64,000 bases of DNA from Thiomonas sp. X19 (GTDB lineage: Bacteria > Pseudomonadota > Gammaproteobacteria > Burkholderiales > Burkholderiaceae_C), in assembly GCF_900089495.1 (NCBI RefSeq), contig NZ_LT605203.1, forward strand, positions 1,118,058-1,182,057, read 5' to 3'. Position numbers and translations under genes: made by a program. The notes beneath the pieces were generated by a model that ran no database searches, had not been told where the DNA came from, and saw only the letters and a program-made list of their open reading frames with translations. Each line of letters begins with the position of its first letter. The first letter of the stretch is position 1. Below are positions 36,037-45,191 of the stretch, one piece after another.

Positions 36037-36945
36037 TCAACTGGGCGTGTAGGCCAGGCGCACATAGAGCGGCGCATAGGCCTCCGCCTGGGTCATCTGC
36101 ACCAGACCTTCACGCGCGAGTTCCAGCAGGGCGATGAAGCTGACCACGGCGTAGGCCAGGCCGCGCGCGGGCTCGAACAGGTCCTGAAATTCGAGAAAGC
36201 GGCGGTCCTGCAGCCGGCGCAACACGTGGCTCATGACCTCGCGCACCGAAATCTGCTCGCGGCTGATGGTGTGATGCGCGTTGAGCCGGGCGCGCTTGAG
36301 CACCTCGGCCCAGGCGGCGCGCAACTCGTCGACGCTGACTTCGGGCAGCAGCAGCCGGGCCGATTTTTCCACCACCACCTGCACGCGCCAGAAGTCGCGC
36401 CCAGCCTGGGGCAGGGTTTCGATCTGCTGCGCGGCCAGCTTCATGCGCTCGTACTCCAGCAGCCGGCGCACCAGCTCGGCGCGCGGGTCTTCCGCCTCCT
36501 GGCCCTCGGCCGCGGGCGGGCGCGGCAGCAGCATGCGCGACTTGATCTCGATCAGCATGGCCGCCATCAACAGGTACTCGGCGGCCAGTTCCAGGTTGTG
36601 CTGGCGGATCTGCTCGACGTAGTCGAGATACTGGCGCGTGACTTGCGCCATCGGGATGTCGAGGATGTTGAAGTTCTGGCGCCGGATCATGTAGAGCAAC
36701 AGATCCAGCGGCCCCTCGAAGGCTTCGAGAAACACCTCCAGCGCATCGGGCGGGATGTAGAGGTCTTGCGGCAGCTCGAACAAGGGTTGGCCGTACAGCC
36801 GCGCCACCGCCAGGCCGTCCACCGTGGCGGGCGTGGAATCGGCGATCGGGGTGGCCAGTTCGGCTGCGTCCAGGCGCGACATGGGCTGGGCGTGGGGAAT
36901 GCGTCGGGGGTGAGCGGGCAGCGGCGGCGCCGCCGCTGGGCTCAC
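36037..36945 (-). CDS. scpA: Segregation and condensation protein A
   Basis: A 302-residue kleisin of the SMC-ScpAB chromosome condensation complex. It contains [38 protein letters not shown] and [20 protein letters not shown], then MLLPRPP and the C-terminal winged-helix [23 protein letters not shown] 36882 is an alternative start. It overlaps the DUF3460 gene by 4 bases (ATGA), so translation is coupled. No scpB is in the window. Confidence 0.93.
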   Translation of the reverse strand: MSPAAAPPLPAHPRRIPHAQPMSRLDAAELATPIADSTPATVDGLAVARLYGQPLFELPQDLYIPPDALEVFLEAFEGPLDLLLYMIRRQNFNILDIPMAQVTRQYLDYVEQIRQHNLELAAEYLLMAAMLIEIKSRMLLPRPPAAEGQEAEDPRAELVRRLLEYERMKLAAQQIETLPQAGRDFWRVQVVVEKSARLLLPEVSVDELRAAWAEVLKRARLNAHHTISREQISVREVMSHVLRRLQDRRFLEFQDLFEPARGLAYAVVSFIALLELAREGLVQMTQAEAYAPLYVRLAYTPS

Positions 36946-37139
36946 TCGCTGCCGTAGACGTAAGGCTTTTGCGGCACCTCCGCGGCGTCGAAAGCTTCAC
37001 GCAGTTGGGGGTCTTGCGGCTTGTCCCACAGCAAGGCGCGGCCCTGCTTCTGTTGGGCTTCGAGTTCAGGGTTCTGCACCTTCAGGCTCTGAATGAAGCG
37101 GGTGGCTTCGGACACATAAGGTTTGACGACGAAGGGCAT
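36942..37139 (-). CDS. DUF3460 family protein
   Basis: A 65-residue protein, MPFVVKPYVSEATRFIQSLK at the start and DKPQDPQLREAFDAAEVPQK near the end. DUF3460 is a short betaproteobacterial family encoded just ahead of scpA; its function is unknown. ATG 37139 gives the usual length. First gene of DUF3460-scpA. Confidence 0.88.
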   Translation of the reverse strand: MPFVVKPYVSEATRFIQSLKVQNPELEAQQKQGRALLWDKPQDPQLREAFDAAEVPQKPYVYGSE

Positions 37140-37181
37140 GGCGCAATCCTGCTGGATGGAGAAGCATGATTTTAGGGGGGC

Positions 37182-37612
37182 GTGTTGCGCATCGCCCACG
37201 CCGCCTTGATTGCGCTTGAGGATGCGTCACTCCACGACGCCGCAGCATCCCCGCACCTGCCATCCGCCGCCGTCGTAGCCGCCACGCTCGCCTCCAACGC
37301 CTTGCTCGCCGCCTGCGGCAGCGCGCCTGCCGGCAGCACACCACGGCGAAACTGCCGCCACCCTCCCAGGCCCAGGCGGCGCGCTTTCTTGGCCAAGCTT
37401 TGCAACGAGACCATGGTGGCGGGCTATCTCGACTTCATGCAGGGCGTGATTCAAAGCGGCATCGGCAAGCTCAAGCCCGACTACCCTCCCCGAGTTGCCC
37501 CAGGCCGACGCCGCCGCGGCGTTGGTGGCGCGCTACAACCTGCTGCTCGCGGGCGGACGCTTGGATGCCGACACGCTGGCGACCATCACCGGCGGCGTGA
37601 ACAGGCCCTAAC
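37182..37612 (+). pseudogene. Remnant of a DUF1800-family gene
   Basis: In one frame CNETMVAGYLDFMQGVIQSG, then IGKLKPDY, and in a shifted frame ADAAAALVARYNLLLAGGRL, then DADTLATITGGVNRP: this is the C-terminal pattern of DUF1800 proteins, broken by at least one frame change. An N-terminal-like piece (ALIALEDASLHDAAASPH) precedes it. The last 17 bases coincide with a MITE end. No intact gene remains. Confidence 0.55.
37594..37610. repeat. Solo end of the 162-bp MITE family
   Basis: GGCGTGAACAGGCCCTA is identical over 17 bp to the right terminus of the MITE at 30866-30882. No second end is nearby. It marks the junction between the DUF1800 and DUF1501 fragments, as if element-associated deletion had fused them. 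Confidence 0.6.
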
Positions 37613-37760
37613 AAGTCCGACCCGCCTGCTGCCGACCACCAGCGTCGATCAACTCGCCGCCACCCTGGCCAGTTGGATGGGCGTGGCCGACAGCGAAATG
37701 CCGCTGGTGGTGCCACAGGTCGGCGACCACACGACGCGCAATCCGGGGCTGCTGGCCTGA
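37613..37760 (+). pseudogene. 3' remnant of a DUF1501-family gene
   Basis: LLPTTSVDQLAATLASWMGV followed by ADSEMPLVVPQVGDH and a stop at 37758-37760. This resembles the C-terminal end of DUF1501 (twin-arginine secreted, sulfatase-like) proteins, which are normally encoded right after DUF1800 genes. Only about 45 residues remain and no start is present. Confidence 0.55.
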
Positions 37761-37796
37761 TCTTGCGCGACGCCGCTGGGACCCAAAGCGAGGAGG

Positions 37797-38819
37797 TTAA
37801 ACCAGCAGTTCGTGCGCGGCATTCCACGCGGCGTCGACGCTGGGCGTGACGCTGTTCCCGCCCAGGGCGCGGGCGATGGCAGGGGACGTGGGGGTGAACA
37901 GCTCCGGCCCGGTGCTGACGAATAGCCCGACCACCGGCCGGCGCAGCGCGGCGGCCATGTGGGTGAAGCCGGTGTCCACGCCGATGACCAGACGGCATTG
38001 CGCGATGATGTGCAGCATGTCGAGCAGGCCGCGGCGGTCGAGAATTTGTGCCGCGCCGGTGGGAAGGCCCTCGATGATGCGCTGCGCACGTTCCCGTTCG
38101 GCGGCATTGCCCCAGGCCACTTGCAGACGCAATCCCTGTTCCACCAGCCGCGCCGCCAGTTGCTGCCAATGGCCCAGCGGCCAGAGCTTTTCTGGTTTGG
38201 AGGCGCCATGGGCCAGGAACACGGTGGGTGGCGCGGCAGGGTCGTGTTGATACGGAAAGCGTTGGTCGATGGCGTAATCGATGGGCCGCGCCAAATCGGT
38301 GTCGAGCACGGCCTGCGCGAACACGCGCCGTCCTTCCGTGCCATGCATGCTGAGCGGCCGAGCGAAGTGCAGGCGATAAGCGAGCGCGGCCAGCGGTTCG
38401 CCGCCGCAGTCTTGCGCGCGGTAGCCCACGCGCAGCGGGCTCTTGGCCAGGCGGGCGACGATGGCGCTCTTGAGCACGCTGTGCGGGTCCCACACCAGGT
38501 CGTAGGTCTGTGCGCGCAGGGCGCGGAGCTGCGCCAGCAGGCGGCGCCATGCGGCGGCGCTGGCGGGGGCGTTCTGCACGGCTTTGAGGGGCAGCGCGAA
38601 CACCCGGCGCACGGCGGGGTGCAGGCGGGGGATGTCGGCGAAGCGGGCGTCCACCGCCCAGTCGATGGCGATGCCGGGCCAGCGCGCGGCGATGTCGGAC
38701 ACGGCCGGCAGGGTCTGCACCTGATCGCCCATCGCGGAAATCTGCACCAGCAGCAGGCTGCGCGGCGCCTGCGGCAGGCTGGCTTCGCCCCAGCGCAGGG
38801 GCAGCTGCGCGCGCGTCAT
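37797..38819 (-). CDS. waaC: LPS heptosyltransferase I-like glycosyltransferase (GT9)
   Basis: A 340-residue GT9 enzyme: LLVQISAMGDQVQTLPAVSD (acceptor-side Asp), WDPHSVLKSAIVARLAKS, FLAHGASKPEKLWPLGHWQQ, GVDTGFTHMAAALRRPVVGL and the terminal FTPTSPAIARALGGN. Proteins of this kind add the first heptose to Kdo2-lipid A. It overlaps the Kdo hydroxylase gene by 4 bases, which supports an inner-core LPS role. WaaC versus another GT9 heptosyltransferase is inferred. Confidence 0.85.
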   Translation of the reverse strand: MTRAQLPLRWGEASLPQAPRSLLLVQISAMGDQVQTLPAVSDIAARWPGIAIDWAVDARFADIPRLHPAVRRVFALPLKAVQNAPASAAAWRRLLAQLRALRAQTYDLVWDPHSVLKSAIVARLAKSPLRVGYRAQDCGGEPLAALAYRLHFARPLSMHGTEGRRVFAQAVLDTDLARPIDYAIDQRFPYQHDPAAPPTVFLAHGASKPEKLWPLGHWQQLAARLVEQGLRLQVAWGNAAERERAQRIIEGLPTGAAQILDRRGLLDMLHIIAQCRLVIGVDTGFTHMAAALRRPVVGLFVSTGPELFTPTSPAIARALGGNSVTPSVDAAWNAAHELLV

Positions 38820-39712
38820 GCCGCGCGCGGTGCCAGAGGCCGGCCCAGTTTGCGTTCGAGCACGCGCAGCGGCGCGGTGTCGGGCACGAGCTGGTCGTCC
38901 ACGTCCAGATAGAAGGTCTGCTCCATCATGTGCTGGCCGGCCATCACGGCGTGCAGCACCTGGTCGGAGAACACCACCCAGGTGGCGCCCGGCGCGAAGT
39001 CCACGGTTTGCTGCGGGGACTGGCTTTGGAATGACGCATCGGCCTTGGCCAGGTCGTGCAGCTGCAGCATGGCGTGGTCGTAGGGTGTGCGGCGCGACTT
39101 GGTGACATGCAGCGCCTGCAGCAGCCAGGCCGAGCCGGGCAGGGCCGCACGCAGGCGCCGGGCGTAGCGGTCGGCCAGATCGGCGAAGGGCTCGCCCACG
39201 CGCCAGACGCGCGGCTTGCCGTCGCGGTTGAGGTTGGTGAACACGCGCAGCAGGCGCACCCCTTGCGTGGGATTGGAGGGAAAGGCGTCGACATGCAGCC
39301 GGGTGTCGTCTTTGCGCCAGGAGCTTTCGCGCCCTTCGACGGCGAAGGGGCGCAGCGAGGCGTTGCCGGCGCGCAGCTTGCCGCGGTAGTGCGGGAACAG
39401 CCGGTCGACGAGCTGCTGCGCCTGCGCCGCGAAGCGCCGGATCATGGCCTGCAGCGCCGCCAGATCATCGGCCGACCCTTGCGCGCCGCGCAGCTCGTTC
39501 TGCCCGCGCAGGCTGATGTTCTTGGATCTGCCGTCGCTCCAGGCCGGGTCGAGGAAACGCGCCTCGCCGGGCAGCAGGGCGAAGGCGAGATGCGGGAAGT
39601 GCAGCACATGTCCGCCCTCGACCAGATGCTCGACGTGGCGCGTGGGTCCGGTGTCATCCCAGGCGGAGTCGGGCAGGGTGCGCAGCGCATCGGCGGGGGC
39701 CGGGGTGGTCAT
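38816..39712 (-). CDS. kdoO: Kdo hydroxylase (Fe/2-oxoglutarate dependent)
   Basis: A 298-residue protein of the Kdo hydroxylase family that hydroxylates the C3 of Kdo in lipid A core (known from Burkholderia and Yersinia). Motifs are GGHVLHFPHLAFALLPGE, SKNISLRGQNELRGAQGS, the metal His-x-Asp in TRLHVDAFPSNPTQGVRLLR and the distal FSDQVLHAVMAGQHMMEQTF with the third His. Coupled by ATGA overlap to waaC. Confidence 0.88.
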   Translation of the reverse strand: MTTPAPADALRTLPDSAWDDTGPTRHVEHLVEGGHVLHFPHLAFALLPGEARFLDPAWSDGRSKNISLRGQNELRGAQGSADDLAALQAMIRRFAAQAQQLVDRLFPHYRGKLRAGNASLRPFAVEGRESSWRKDDTRLHVDAFPSNPTQGVRLLRVFTNLNRDGKPRVWRVGEPFADLADRYARRLRAALPGSAWLLQALHVTKSRRTPYDHAMLQLHDLAKADASFQSQSPQQTVDFAPGATWVVFSDQVLHAVMAGQHMMEQTFYLDVDDQLVPDTAPLRVLERKLGRPLAPRAA

Positions 39713-39743
39713 GGCGAGTCTCCTTGCGGCGGTTGGGCCCGGC

Positions 39744-41891
39744 TCAGCGCACGCGCATGCCGGGCTGGGCGCCGGGGTGGGGGTCGAGCAGGTAGAGACC
39801 GGGCTGGTTTTTTTCGTCGGCGCCGCTGGCGGCCAGCACCATGCCTTCGCTGAGGCCGAACTTCATCTTGCGCGGCGCCAGATTGGCCACCATCACAGTG
39901 AGTTTACCGATGAGGTCCTCGGGCTTGTAGGCGCTCTGGATGCCGGAGAACACGTTGCGCGTGCGGGGCAGCCCGTCGTCGCCGGTTTCGCCCACGTCTA
40001 GCGTGAGGCGTAGCAGCTTGGTCGAGCCTTCCACGGCCTCGGCATGGACGATGCGAGCGATGCGCAGGTCGATCCTGGCGAAGTCGTCGATGGTGATGAC
40101 GTCGTCTTGCGCGATGGCGGCAGCGCGCATGGTCTTGCCGTTGGTGGCAGGGGCGGCTGCCGTTGCGGGCGCGTTGACTTCGAACAGCTTGTCGAGCAGC
40201 TTGGGGTCGATGCGCTGCATCAGGTGCTGGTAGGGCGCGGCGTGCTCGGGCAAGGTGGCGGCGTCGGCCCAGAGGAAGTCGCGTTCCAGGCCGAAGAGTT
40301 CGCGCGCCACGCGGGCGGTGAGCGCCGGCAGCACCGGGCTCAGCATCACCGACAGCAACCAGAACCCCGCCAGCGCCCACGAGCAGGCGTCCTGCAGTTC
40401 GGCGCGGCGGGCCTCGTTCTTGGCCAGCAGCCAGGGCTGGGCGGCGTCGAAGGCGGTGTTGATGCGGTCGGCGTAAGCCATGACTTCGCGCAGGGCGCGG
40501 GCGTATTCGCGCGCCTCGTAGGCGGCGGCCACGTCGTCGGCCAGAGCGCGGGCTGCATCGACCATCTCGCCCGTTGCCCCGTGGTAGCCCAACCGGCCGT
40601 CGAAAGACTGGCTGATGAATTTGGCGGCGCGGCTGGCGATGTTGACGTACTTGCCGATGAGGTCGCTGTTCACCCGGGCGACGAAATCCTCCGGCGTGAA
40701 GTCCACGTCTTCCACCCGCGACGACAGCTTGGCCGCCAGGTAGTAGCGCAGCCATTCGGGGTTGAGGCCGATGTCGAGATACTTCAGCGGCGAAATGCCG
40801 GTGCCGCGGCTCTTGCTCATCTTCTCGCCGCCCACGGTGACGAAGCCGTGCACGTTGATCTGGCTCGGTGTTTTGCGGCCCGAGAACTTGAGCATGGCCG
40901 GCCAGAACAGGGTGTGGAAGTAGACGATGTCCTTGCCGATGAAGTGCACCTGCTCCACCGCCGGATCGGCCATGAAGGTGTCGAAATCCTGCGTCGTGCG
41001 CGAAGCCGCGTGCCAGTGGGCGGCGGCCTGGCCCTTGTCGAAGTGGTTCTTCAGGCTGGCGAGGTAGCCGACGGGGGCATCGAGCCAGACATAGAAATAC
41101 TTGCCCGGCGCGTCGGGAATCTCGATGCCGAAGTAGGGCGCGTCGCGCGAAATGTCCCAGTCGGCCAGGCCGCCGTGGCCGTTCTCATCGACCGCGAACC
41201 ATTCGCGCACCTTGTTCAGCACCTCGGTCTGCAAATGCGGCTGGCCGTGGGCGTTGCTGGCTTGCGCCCACTCGCGCAGAAAGTCGGCGCAGCGGTCGGA
41301 CGAGAGCTGGAAGAAGTAATGCTCGCTCTTGCGCAGCTCGGGCGTGGCGCCCGACAACGTGGAATACGGGTTCTTGAGTTCGGTGGGGGCATACACCGCG
41401 CCGCACACCTCGCAGGCGTCGCCGTACTGGTCGGCGGCGCCGCATTTGGGGCACTGCCCCTTGATGTAGCGGTCGGGCAGGAACATGCCCTTGACCGGGT
41501 CGTAGAACTGCTCGATGTCGCGCATCGCGATCAGCCCGCTCTTGCGCAGCGCGCGATAAACGTCCTGCGCCAGCTGGTGGTTCTCGGCACCATCGGTGTT
41601 GTGCCAGTTGTCGAAGCGGATGTGAAAGCCGTCGAGATATTGCTGGCGCCCGGCGGCGATGTCGGCGACGAACTGCTGCGGCGTCTTGCCCGCTTTTTCG
41701 GCGGCGATCATGATGGGCGCGCCGTGGGCGTCGTCGGCGCCGACGAAGTGCACCTCGTTGCCGCCCATGCGCTGAAAGCGCACCCAGGTGTCGGCCTGGA
41801 TGTATTCCATGATGTGGCCGATGTGGAACGGCCCGTTGGCGTAGGGCAGCGCGGTGGTGACGAACAGGCGGCGCTTGGGGCTGGAATTCAT
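39744..41891 (-). CDS. metG: Methionyl-tRNA synthetase
   Basis: A 715-residue class I synthetase. HIGH motif at 23-26 ([12 protein letters not shown]), a zinc knuckle [23 protein letters not shown] in [12 protein letters not shown] near residue 355, the anticodon-binding helices ([20 protein letters not shown]) and the C-terminal tRNA-binding domain ([18 protein letters not shown]). Length is that of the dimeric E. coli-type enzyme. A 196-bp gap separates it from divergent apbC. Confidence 0.97.
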   Translation of the reverse strand: MNSSPKRRLFVTTALPYANGPFHIGHIMEYIQADTWVRFQRMGGNEVHFVGADDAHGAPIMIAAEKAGKTPQQFVADIAAGRQQYLDGFHIRFDNWHNTDGAENHQLAQDVYRALRKSGLIAMRDIEQFYDPVKGMFLPDRYIKGQCPKCGAADQYGDACEVCGAVYAPTELKNPYSTLSGATPELRKSEHYFFQLSSDRCADFLREWAQASNAHGQPHLQTEVLNKVREWFAVDENGHGGLADWDISRDAPYFGIEIPDAPGKYFYVWLDAPVGYLASLKNHFDKGQAAAHWHAASRTTQDFDTFMADPAVEQVHFIGKDIVYFHTLFWPAMLKFSGRKTPSQINVHGFVTVGGEKMSKSRGTGISPLKYLDIGLNPEWLRYYLAAKLSSRVEDVDFTPEDFVARVNSDLIGKYVNIASRAAKFISQSFDGRLGYHGATGEMVDAARALADDVAAAYEAREYARALREVMAYADRINTAFDAAQPWLLAKNEARRAELQDACSWALAGFWLLSVMLSPVLPALTARVARELFGLERDFLWADAATLPEHAAPYQHLMQRIDPKLLDKLFEVNAPATAAAPATNGKTMRAAAIAQDDVITIDDFARIDLRIARIVHAEAVEGSTKLLRLTLDVGETGDDGLPRTRNVFSGIQSAYKPEDLIGKLTVMVANLAPRKMKFGLSEGMVLAASGADEKNQPGLYLLDPHPGAQPGMRVR

Positions 41892-42087
41892 GCGGCGGTG
41901 TGGCGGTGGGGCGCTCTGGATGGCGGCGCGGGGTGAAATTCGGGCGCTGGATTCGCGGCGGGCGGCGGCTGCCGGCCGCTTGGCAGGCAGGCTGGAATTG
42001 TAGGCAGCCGTCGGCCGCGCCGTGTGTAGGCGCTTGCAGGGAGAACTAGACTGCGCTCATTCCTCGTTTCGATCTCCACCCCCCACC

Positions 42088-43173
42088 ATGCCCACGGAAC
42101 AGCAGATTCTCGACGCCCTCGCCAACATTCCCGACCCCAACACCGCGCAGAGTCTGGTGGCGGCCAAGGCCATCAAAAATCTGCGCGTCGATGGCGGCGA
42201 GGTGTCCCTGGAGGTCCAGCTCGGCTACCCGGCGCAAAGCCAGCATGCCGAGCTGCGGCGCCAGGTGATTGCCGCCGTGCGCAGCGTGGCCGGCGTGGCC
42301 AACGTCTCGGTGCAGGTGGGCATGAAGGTCGCCGCCCATGCGGTGCAGCGCGGCGTGAAAACCCTGCCGGGGGTGAAGAACATCATCGCCGTGGCGTCGG
42401 GCAAGGGTGGCGTGGGCAAGAGCACCACGGCCGCCAATCTGGCGCTGGCGCTGGCCGCCGAGGGTGCCCGCGTCGGCCTGCTCGACGCCGACATTTACGG
42501 CCCTTCGCAGCAGATGATGATGGGCTTGTCGGGCCGCCCGGAAAGCAGCGACGGCCAGACCATGGAGCCGCTGGAAAACTACGGCCTGCAGGTCATGTCC
42601 ATCGGTCTGCTGATGGATGCCGACAGCCCGATGATCTGGCGCGGCCCGATGGCCACGCAGGCGCTGGAGCAACTGCTGCGCCAGACCCATTGGCAGGACC
42701 TCGACTACCTCATCGTCGACATGCCGCCCGGCACCGGCGACATCCAGCTCACCCTGAGCCAGCGCGTGCCGCTGACCGGCGCGGTCATCGTCACCACGCC
42801 GCAGGACATCGCCCTGCTCGACGCGCGCAAGGGCCTGAAGATGTTCGAGAAGGTGCAGGTGCCGGTGCTCGGCATCGTCGAGAACATGGCGGTGTACGTC
42901 TGCCCGAACTGCGGCCACAGCTCGCACATCTTTGGCGAAGGCGGCGGCGCGAAAATGGCGGGCGATTACGACGTGGACCTGCTCGGCAGCCTGCCGCTGG
43001 ACCTGCGCATCCGCGAGCAGGCCGACAGCGGCCGCCCCAGCGTGGTGGCCGACCCCGAAGGCGCGGCGGCACTGGAATACAAGGCCATCGCCCGCAAGGT
43101 GGCGGTGAAAGTGGCGCAACGGGCGAAGGACTACTCCACCATGTTCCCCACCATCACCATTTCCGAGACCTGA
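42088..43173 (+). CDS. apbC: Iron-sulfur cluster carrier ATPase (Mrp/ApbC)
   Basis: A 361-residue protein: N-terminal MIP18-like domain (1-85), deviant Walker A GKGGVGKST (105-113), DADIYGPSQQMMMGLS, WRGPMATQALEQLL, DYLIVDMPPGTGDIQLTLSQ and the FeS-bridging CPNC (272-275). It carries and transfers 4Fe-4S clusters to apoproteins. It is divergent from metG, an arrangement common in betaproteobacteria. Confidence 0.95.
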   Translation: MPTEQQILDALANIPDPNTAQSLVAAKAIKNLRVDGGEVSLEVQLGYPAQSQHAELRRQVIAAVRSVAGVANVSVQVGMKVAAHAVQRGVKTLPGVKNIIAVASGKGGVGKSTTAANLALALAAEGARVGLLDADIYGPSQQMMMGLSGRPESSDGQTMEPLENYGLQVMSIGLLMDADSPMIWRGPMATQALEQLLRQTHWQDLDYLIVDMPPGTGDIQLTLSQRVPLTGAVIVTTPQDIALLDARKGLKMFEKVQVPVLGIVENMAVYVCPNCGHSSHIFGEGGGAKMAGDYDVDLLGSLPLDLRIREQADSGRPSVVADPEGAAALEYKAIARKVAVKVAQRAKDYSTMFPTITISET

Positions 43174-43313
43174 GCGGCGGCAGGGGGCCGCTGGCGCGGC
43201 GGCTCTCCACGGGTTCGGCGTTTCGGCCACCTGCGCCGATCTGCGGCGCGTTGGCGGACTGACTCGGACTGGTCAAAAATCCAGCCTCGCGCTATTCTCT
43301 TGCGGGAAATTTA

Positions 43314-43325
43314 GAACGGTCGTTC
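43314..43325. promoter_or_regulatory. TetR-like operator upstream of fadD
   Basis: GAACG-GT-CGTTC, a 5-bp-arm palindrome followed by GTTTT, 62 bp before the fadD start. Short GAACG/CGTTC palindromes are typical of TetR-type fatty-acid-degradation regulators. The regulator itself is not in the window. Confidence 0.5.
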
Positions 43326-43387
43326 GTTTTTTCGTGGGGTCTCCCGCCGACCCGAACCGAGCGCCCGCACGCACAAAAGGAGACAGC

Positions 43388-45121
43388 ATGATGGATCGCC
43401 CCTGGCTTGCGCATTACCCCGCGGGTGTGCCCGCCGACATCGACCCCGGCGCCTACGGCTCGCTGGCGAAGCTGCTGGAACACAGCTTTGCCGCAAACGC
43501 CGACCGGCCCGCATTCGCCTTCATGGGCAAGCGCACCAGCTATGCGCAGTGGGAGGCGTATTCCACCGCCTTTGCCGCCTGGCTGCAGACCCAGGGGCTG
43601 AAGCCGGGCGACCGCGTCGCGGTGATGATGCCCAATGTGCCGCAATACCCGGTGGCCGTGGCCGCCATCCTGCGCGCCGGCCTGGTGGTGGTCAACGTCA
43701 ATCCGCTCTACACCCCGCGCGAACTGGAACACCAGTTGCGCGACAGCGGCGCGGTGGCCATGGTGATTCTGGAGAATTTCGCGCACACGCTGGAGCAGGT
43801 CGGCGACCGTGGCGCCTTGCGTCTGGTGGTCGTGGCCAACATGGGCGAGATGCTGGGCTTTGCGCTTGGGCTCGTCGTCAACTATGTGGTGCGGCACAAG
43901 AAGAAGCTGGTGCCGCGTTGGAGCCTGCCCGGCCATGTGAAGTTCAGCAAGGCCCTGGCGGCAGGAGGCAGGCTGCACTTTGCGGCGCCGGCGATTCAGG
44001 CCGAAGACGTGGCCGTGCTGCAGTACACCGGCGGCACCACCGGGGTGTCCAAGGGGGCCGCGCTCACGCATCGCAATCTCATCGCCAATGTGTTGCAGTC
44101 GGTCGCCTGGAACCAGCCGGCGCTGCGCAAGCACCCGGGCCTGACCCAGATCAACACGGTCTGTGCGCTGCCGCTCTATCACATCTTCGCCTTCACGGTG
44201 GTGATGCTCCTCTCGGTGGAGCAGGGCGGCATGATGATCCTCATTCCCAACCCGCGCGATCTCCCCGGCACGCTGAAGGAGCTGGCGCGCTACGACATTC
44301 ATTCCTTCCCGGCGGTCAACACCCTGTTCAACGCCCTGGTCCATCACCCGGACTTCGACAAGGTGAACTGGAAGCACCTGGTCACCTCGCTGGGCGGCGG
44401 CATGGCGGTGCAGGAAGCGGTGGCGCGCAAGTGGCTGGAGCGCACCGGCTGCGCCATCTGCGAGGGCTACGGCTTGTCCGAAACCTCGCCTTCGGTGTCC
44501 TGCAACCCGACCGACACCGATCGCTTCACCGGCACCATCGGCATGCCGATTCCATCCACGGAAATCATCATCCTCGACGACGACGGCAGGCCGCAGCCCT
44601 CCGGCCAGCCGGGCGAGATCGCGGTGCGCGGGCCTCAGGTCATGCGCGGCTACTGGGGGCGCGACGACGAAACCGCCAAGGCCTTCACCGCCGACAGTTT
44701 TTTCAAGACGGGCGATATCGGCATCATGAATGACGAGGGCTTCATCAAGATCGTCGACCGCAAGAAAGACATGATCCTGGTCTCCGGCTTCAACGTCTAC
44801 CCCAACGAGGTGGAAGACGTGGCGGTGATGCATCCCGGCGTGCTCGAAGCCGCCGCGGTCGGCATGCCGGATGAGAACTCCGGTGAAGCGGTGCGGCTGT
44901 TCATCGTCCGCAAAGATCCGGGCCTGACCGAAGATGCACTCAAGGCGTTCATGGCCGAGCGCCTCACCGGCTACAAGCGGCCCAAGACCATCGTGTTCCG
45001 CGACGAATTGCCCAAGACCCCGGTGGGGAAAATTCTGCGACGCGCCTTGCGCGACGAGGCGGTTCCGACGGCCTCCGCGGTGGCGCCTGCGCCAGCCCAG
45101 GCATCGTCCCCGGTGCACTGA
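43388..45121 (+). CDS. fadD: Long-chain acyl-CoA synthetase
   Basis: A 577-residue ANL-superfamily adenylating enzyme. The AMP motif is LQYTGGTTGVSKGAALTHRN, with the later blocks GYGLSETSPSVSCNPTD and GEIAVRGPQVMRGYW, FKTGDIGIMNDEGFIKIVDR (hinge) and the catalytic Lys in KTPVGKILRRALRD. It activates fatty acids at the inner membrane. An AAGGAG site precedes tandem ATG codons at 43388 and 43391. The last 20 residues are an Ala/Pro tail. Confidence 0.93.
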   Translation: MMDRPWLAHYPAGVPADIDPGAYGSLAKLLEHSFAANADRPAFAFMGKRTSYAQWEAYSTAFAAWLQTQGLKPGDRVAVMMPNVPQYPVAVAAILRAGLVVVNVNPLYTPRELEHQLRDSGAVAMVILENFAHTLEQVGDRGALRLVVVANMGEMLGFALGLVVNYVVRHKKKLVPRWSLPGHVKFSKALAAGGRLHFAAPAIQAEDVAVLQYTGGTTGVSKGAALTHRNLIANVLQSVAWNQPALRKHPGLTQINTVCALPLYHIFAFTVVMLLSVEQGGMMILIPNPRDLPGTLKELARYDIHSFPAVNTLFNALVHHPDFDKVNWKHLVTSLGGGMAVQEAVARKWLERTGCAICEGYGLSETSPSVSCNPTDTDRFTGTIGMPIPSTEIIILDDDGRPQPSGQPGEIAVRGPQVMRGYWGRDDETAKAFTADSFFKTGDIGIMNDEGFIKIVDRKKDMILVSGFNVYPNEVEDVAVMHPGVLEAAAVGMPDENSGEAVRLFIVRKDPGLTEDALKAFMAERLTGYKRPKTIVFRDELPKTPVGKILRRALRDEAVPTASAVAPAPAQASSPVH

Positions 45122-45191
45122 AACCACGGCCAGCCCTCCAGGGGGTTGCGTCAGCGCAGGGACACTTTCGCTGAGCCGACCGGGCCGGCGC

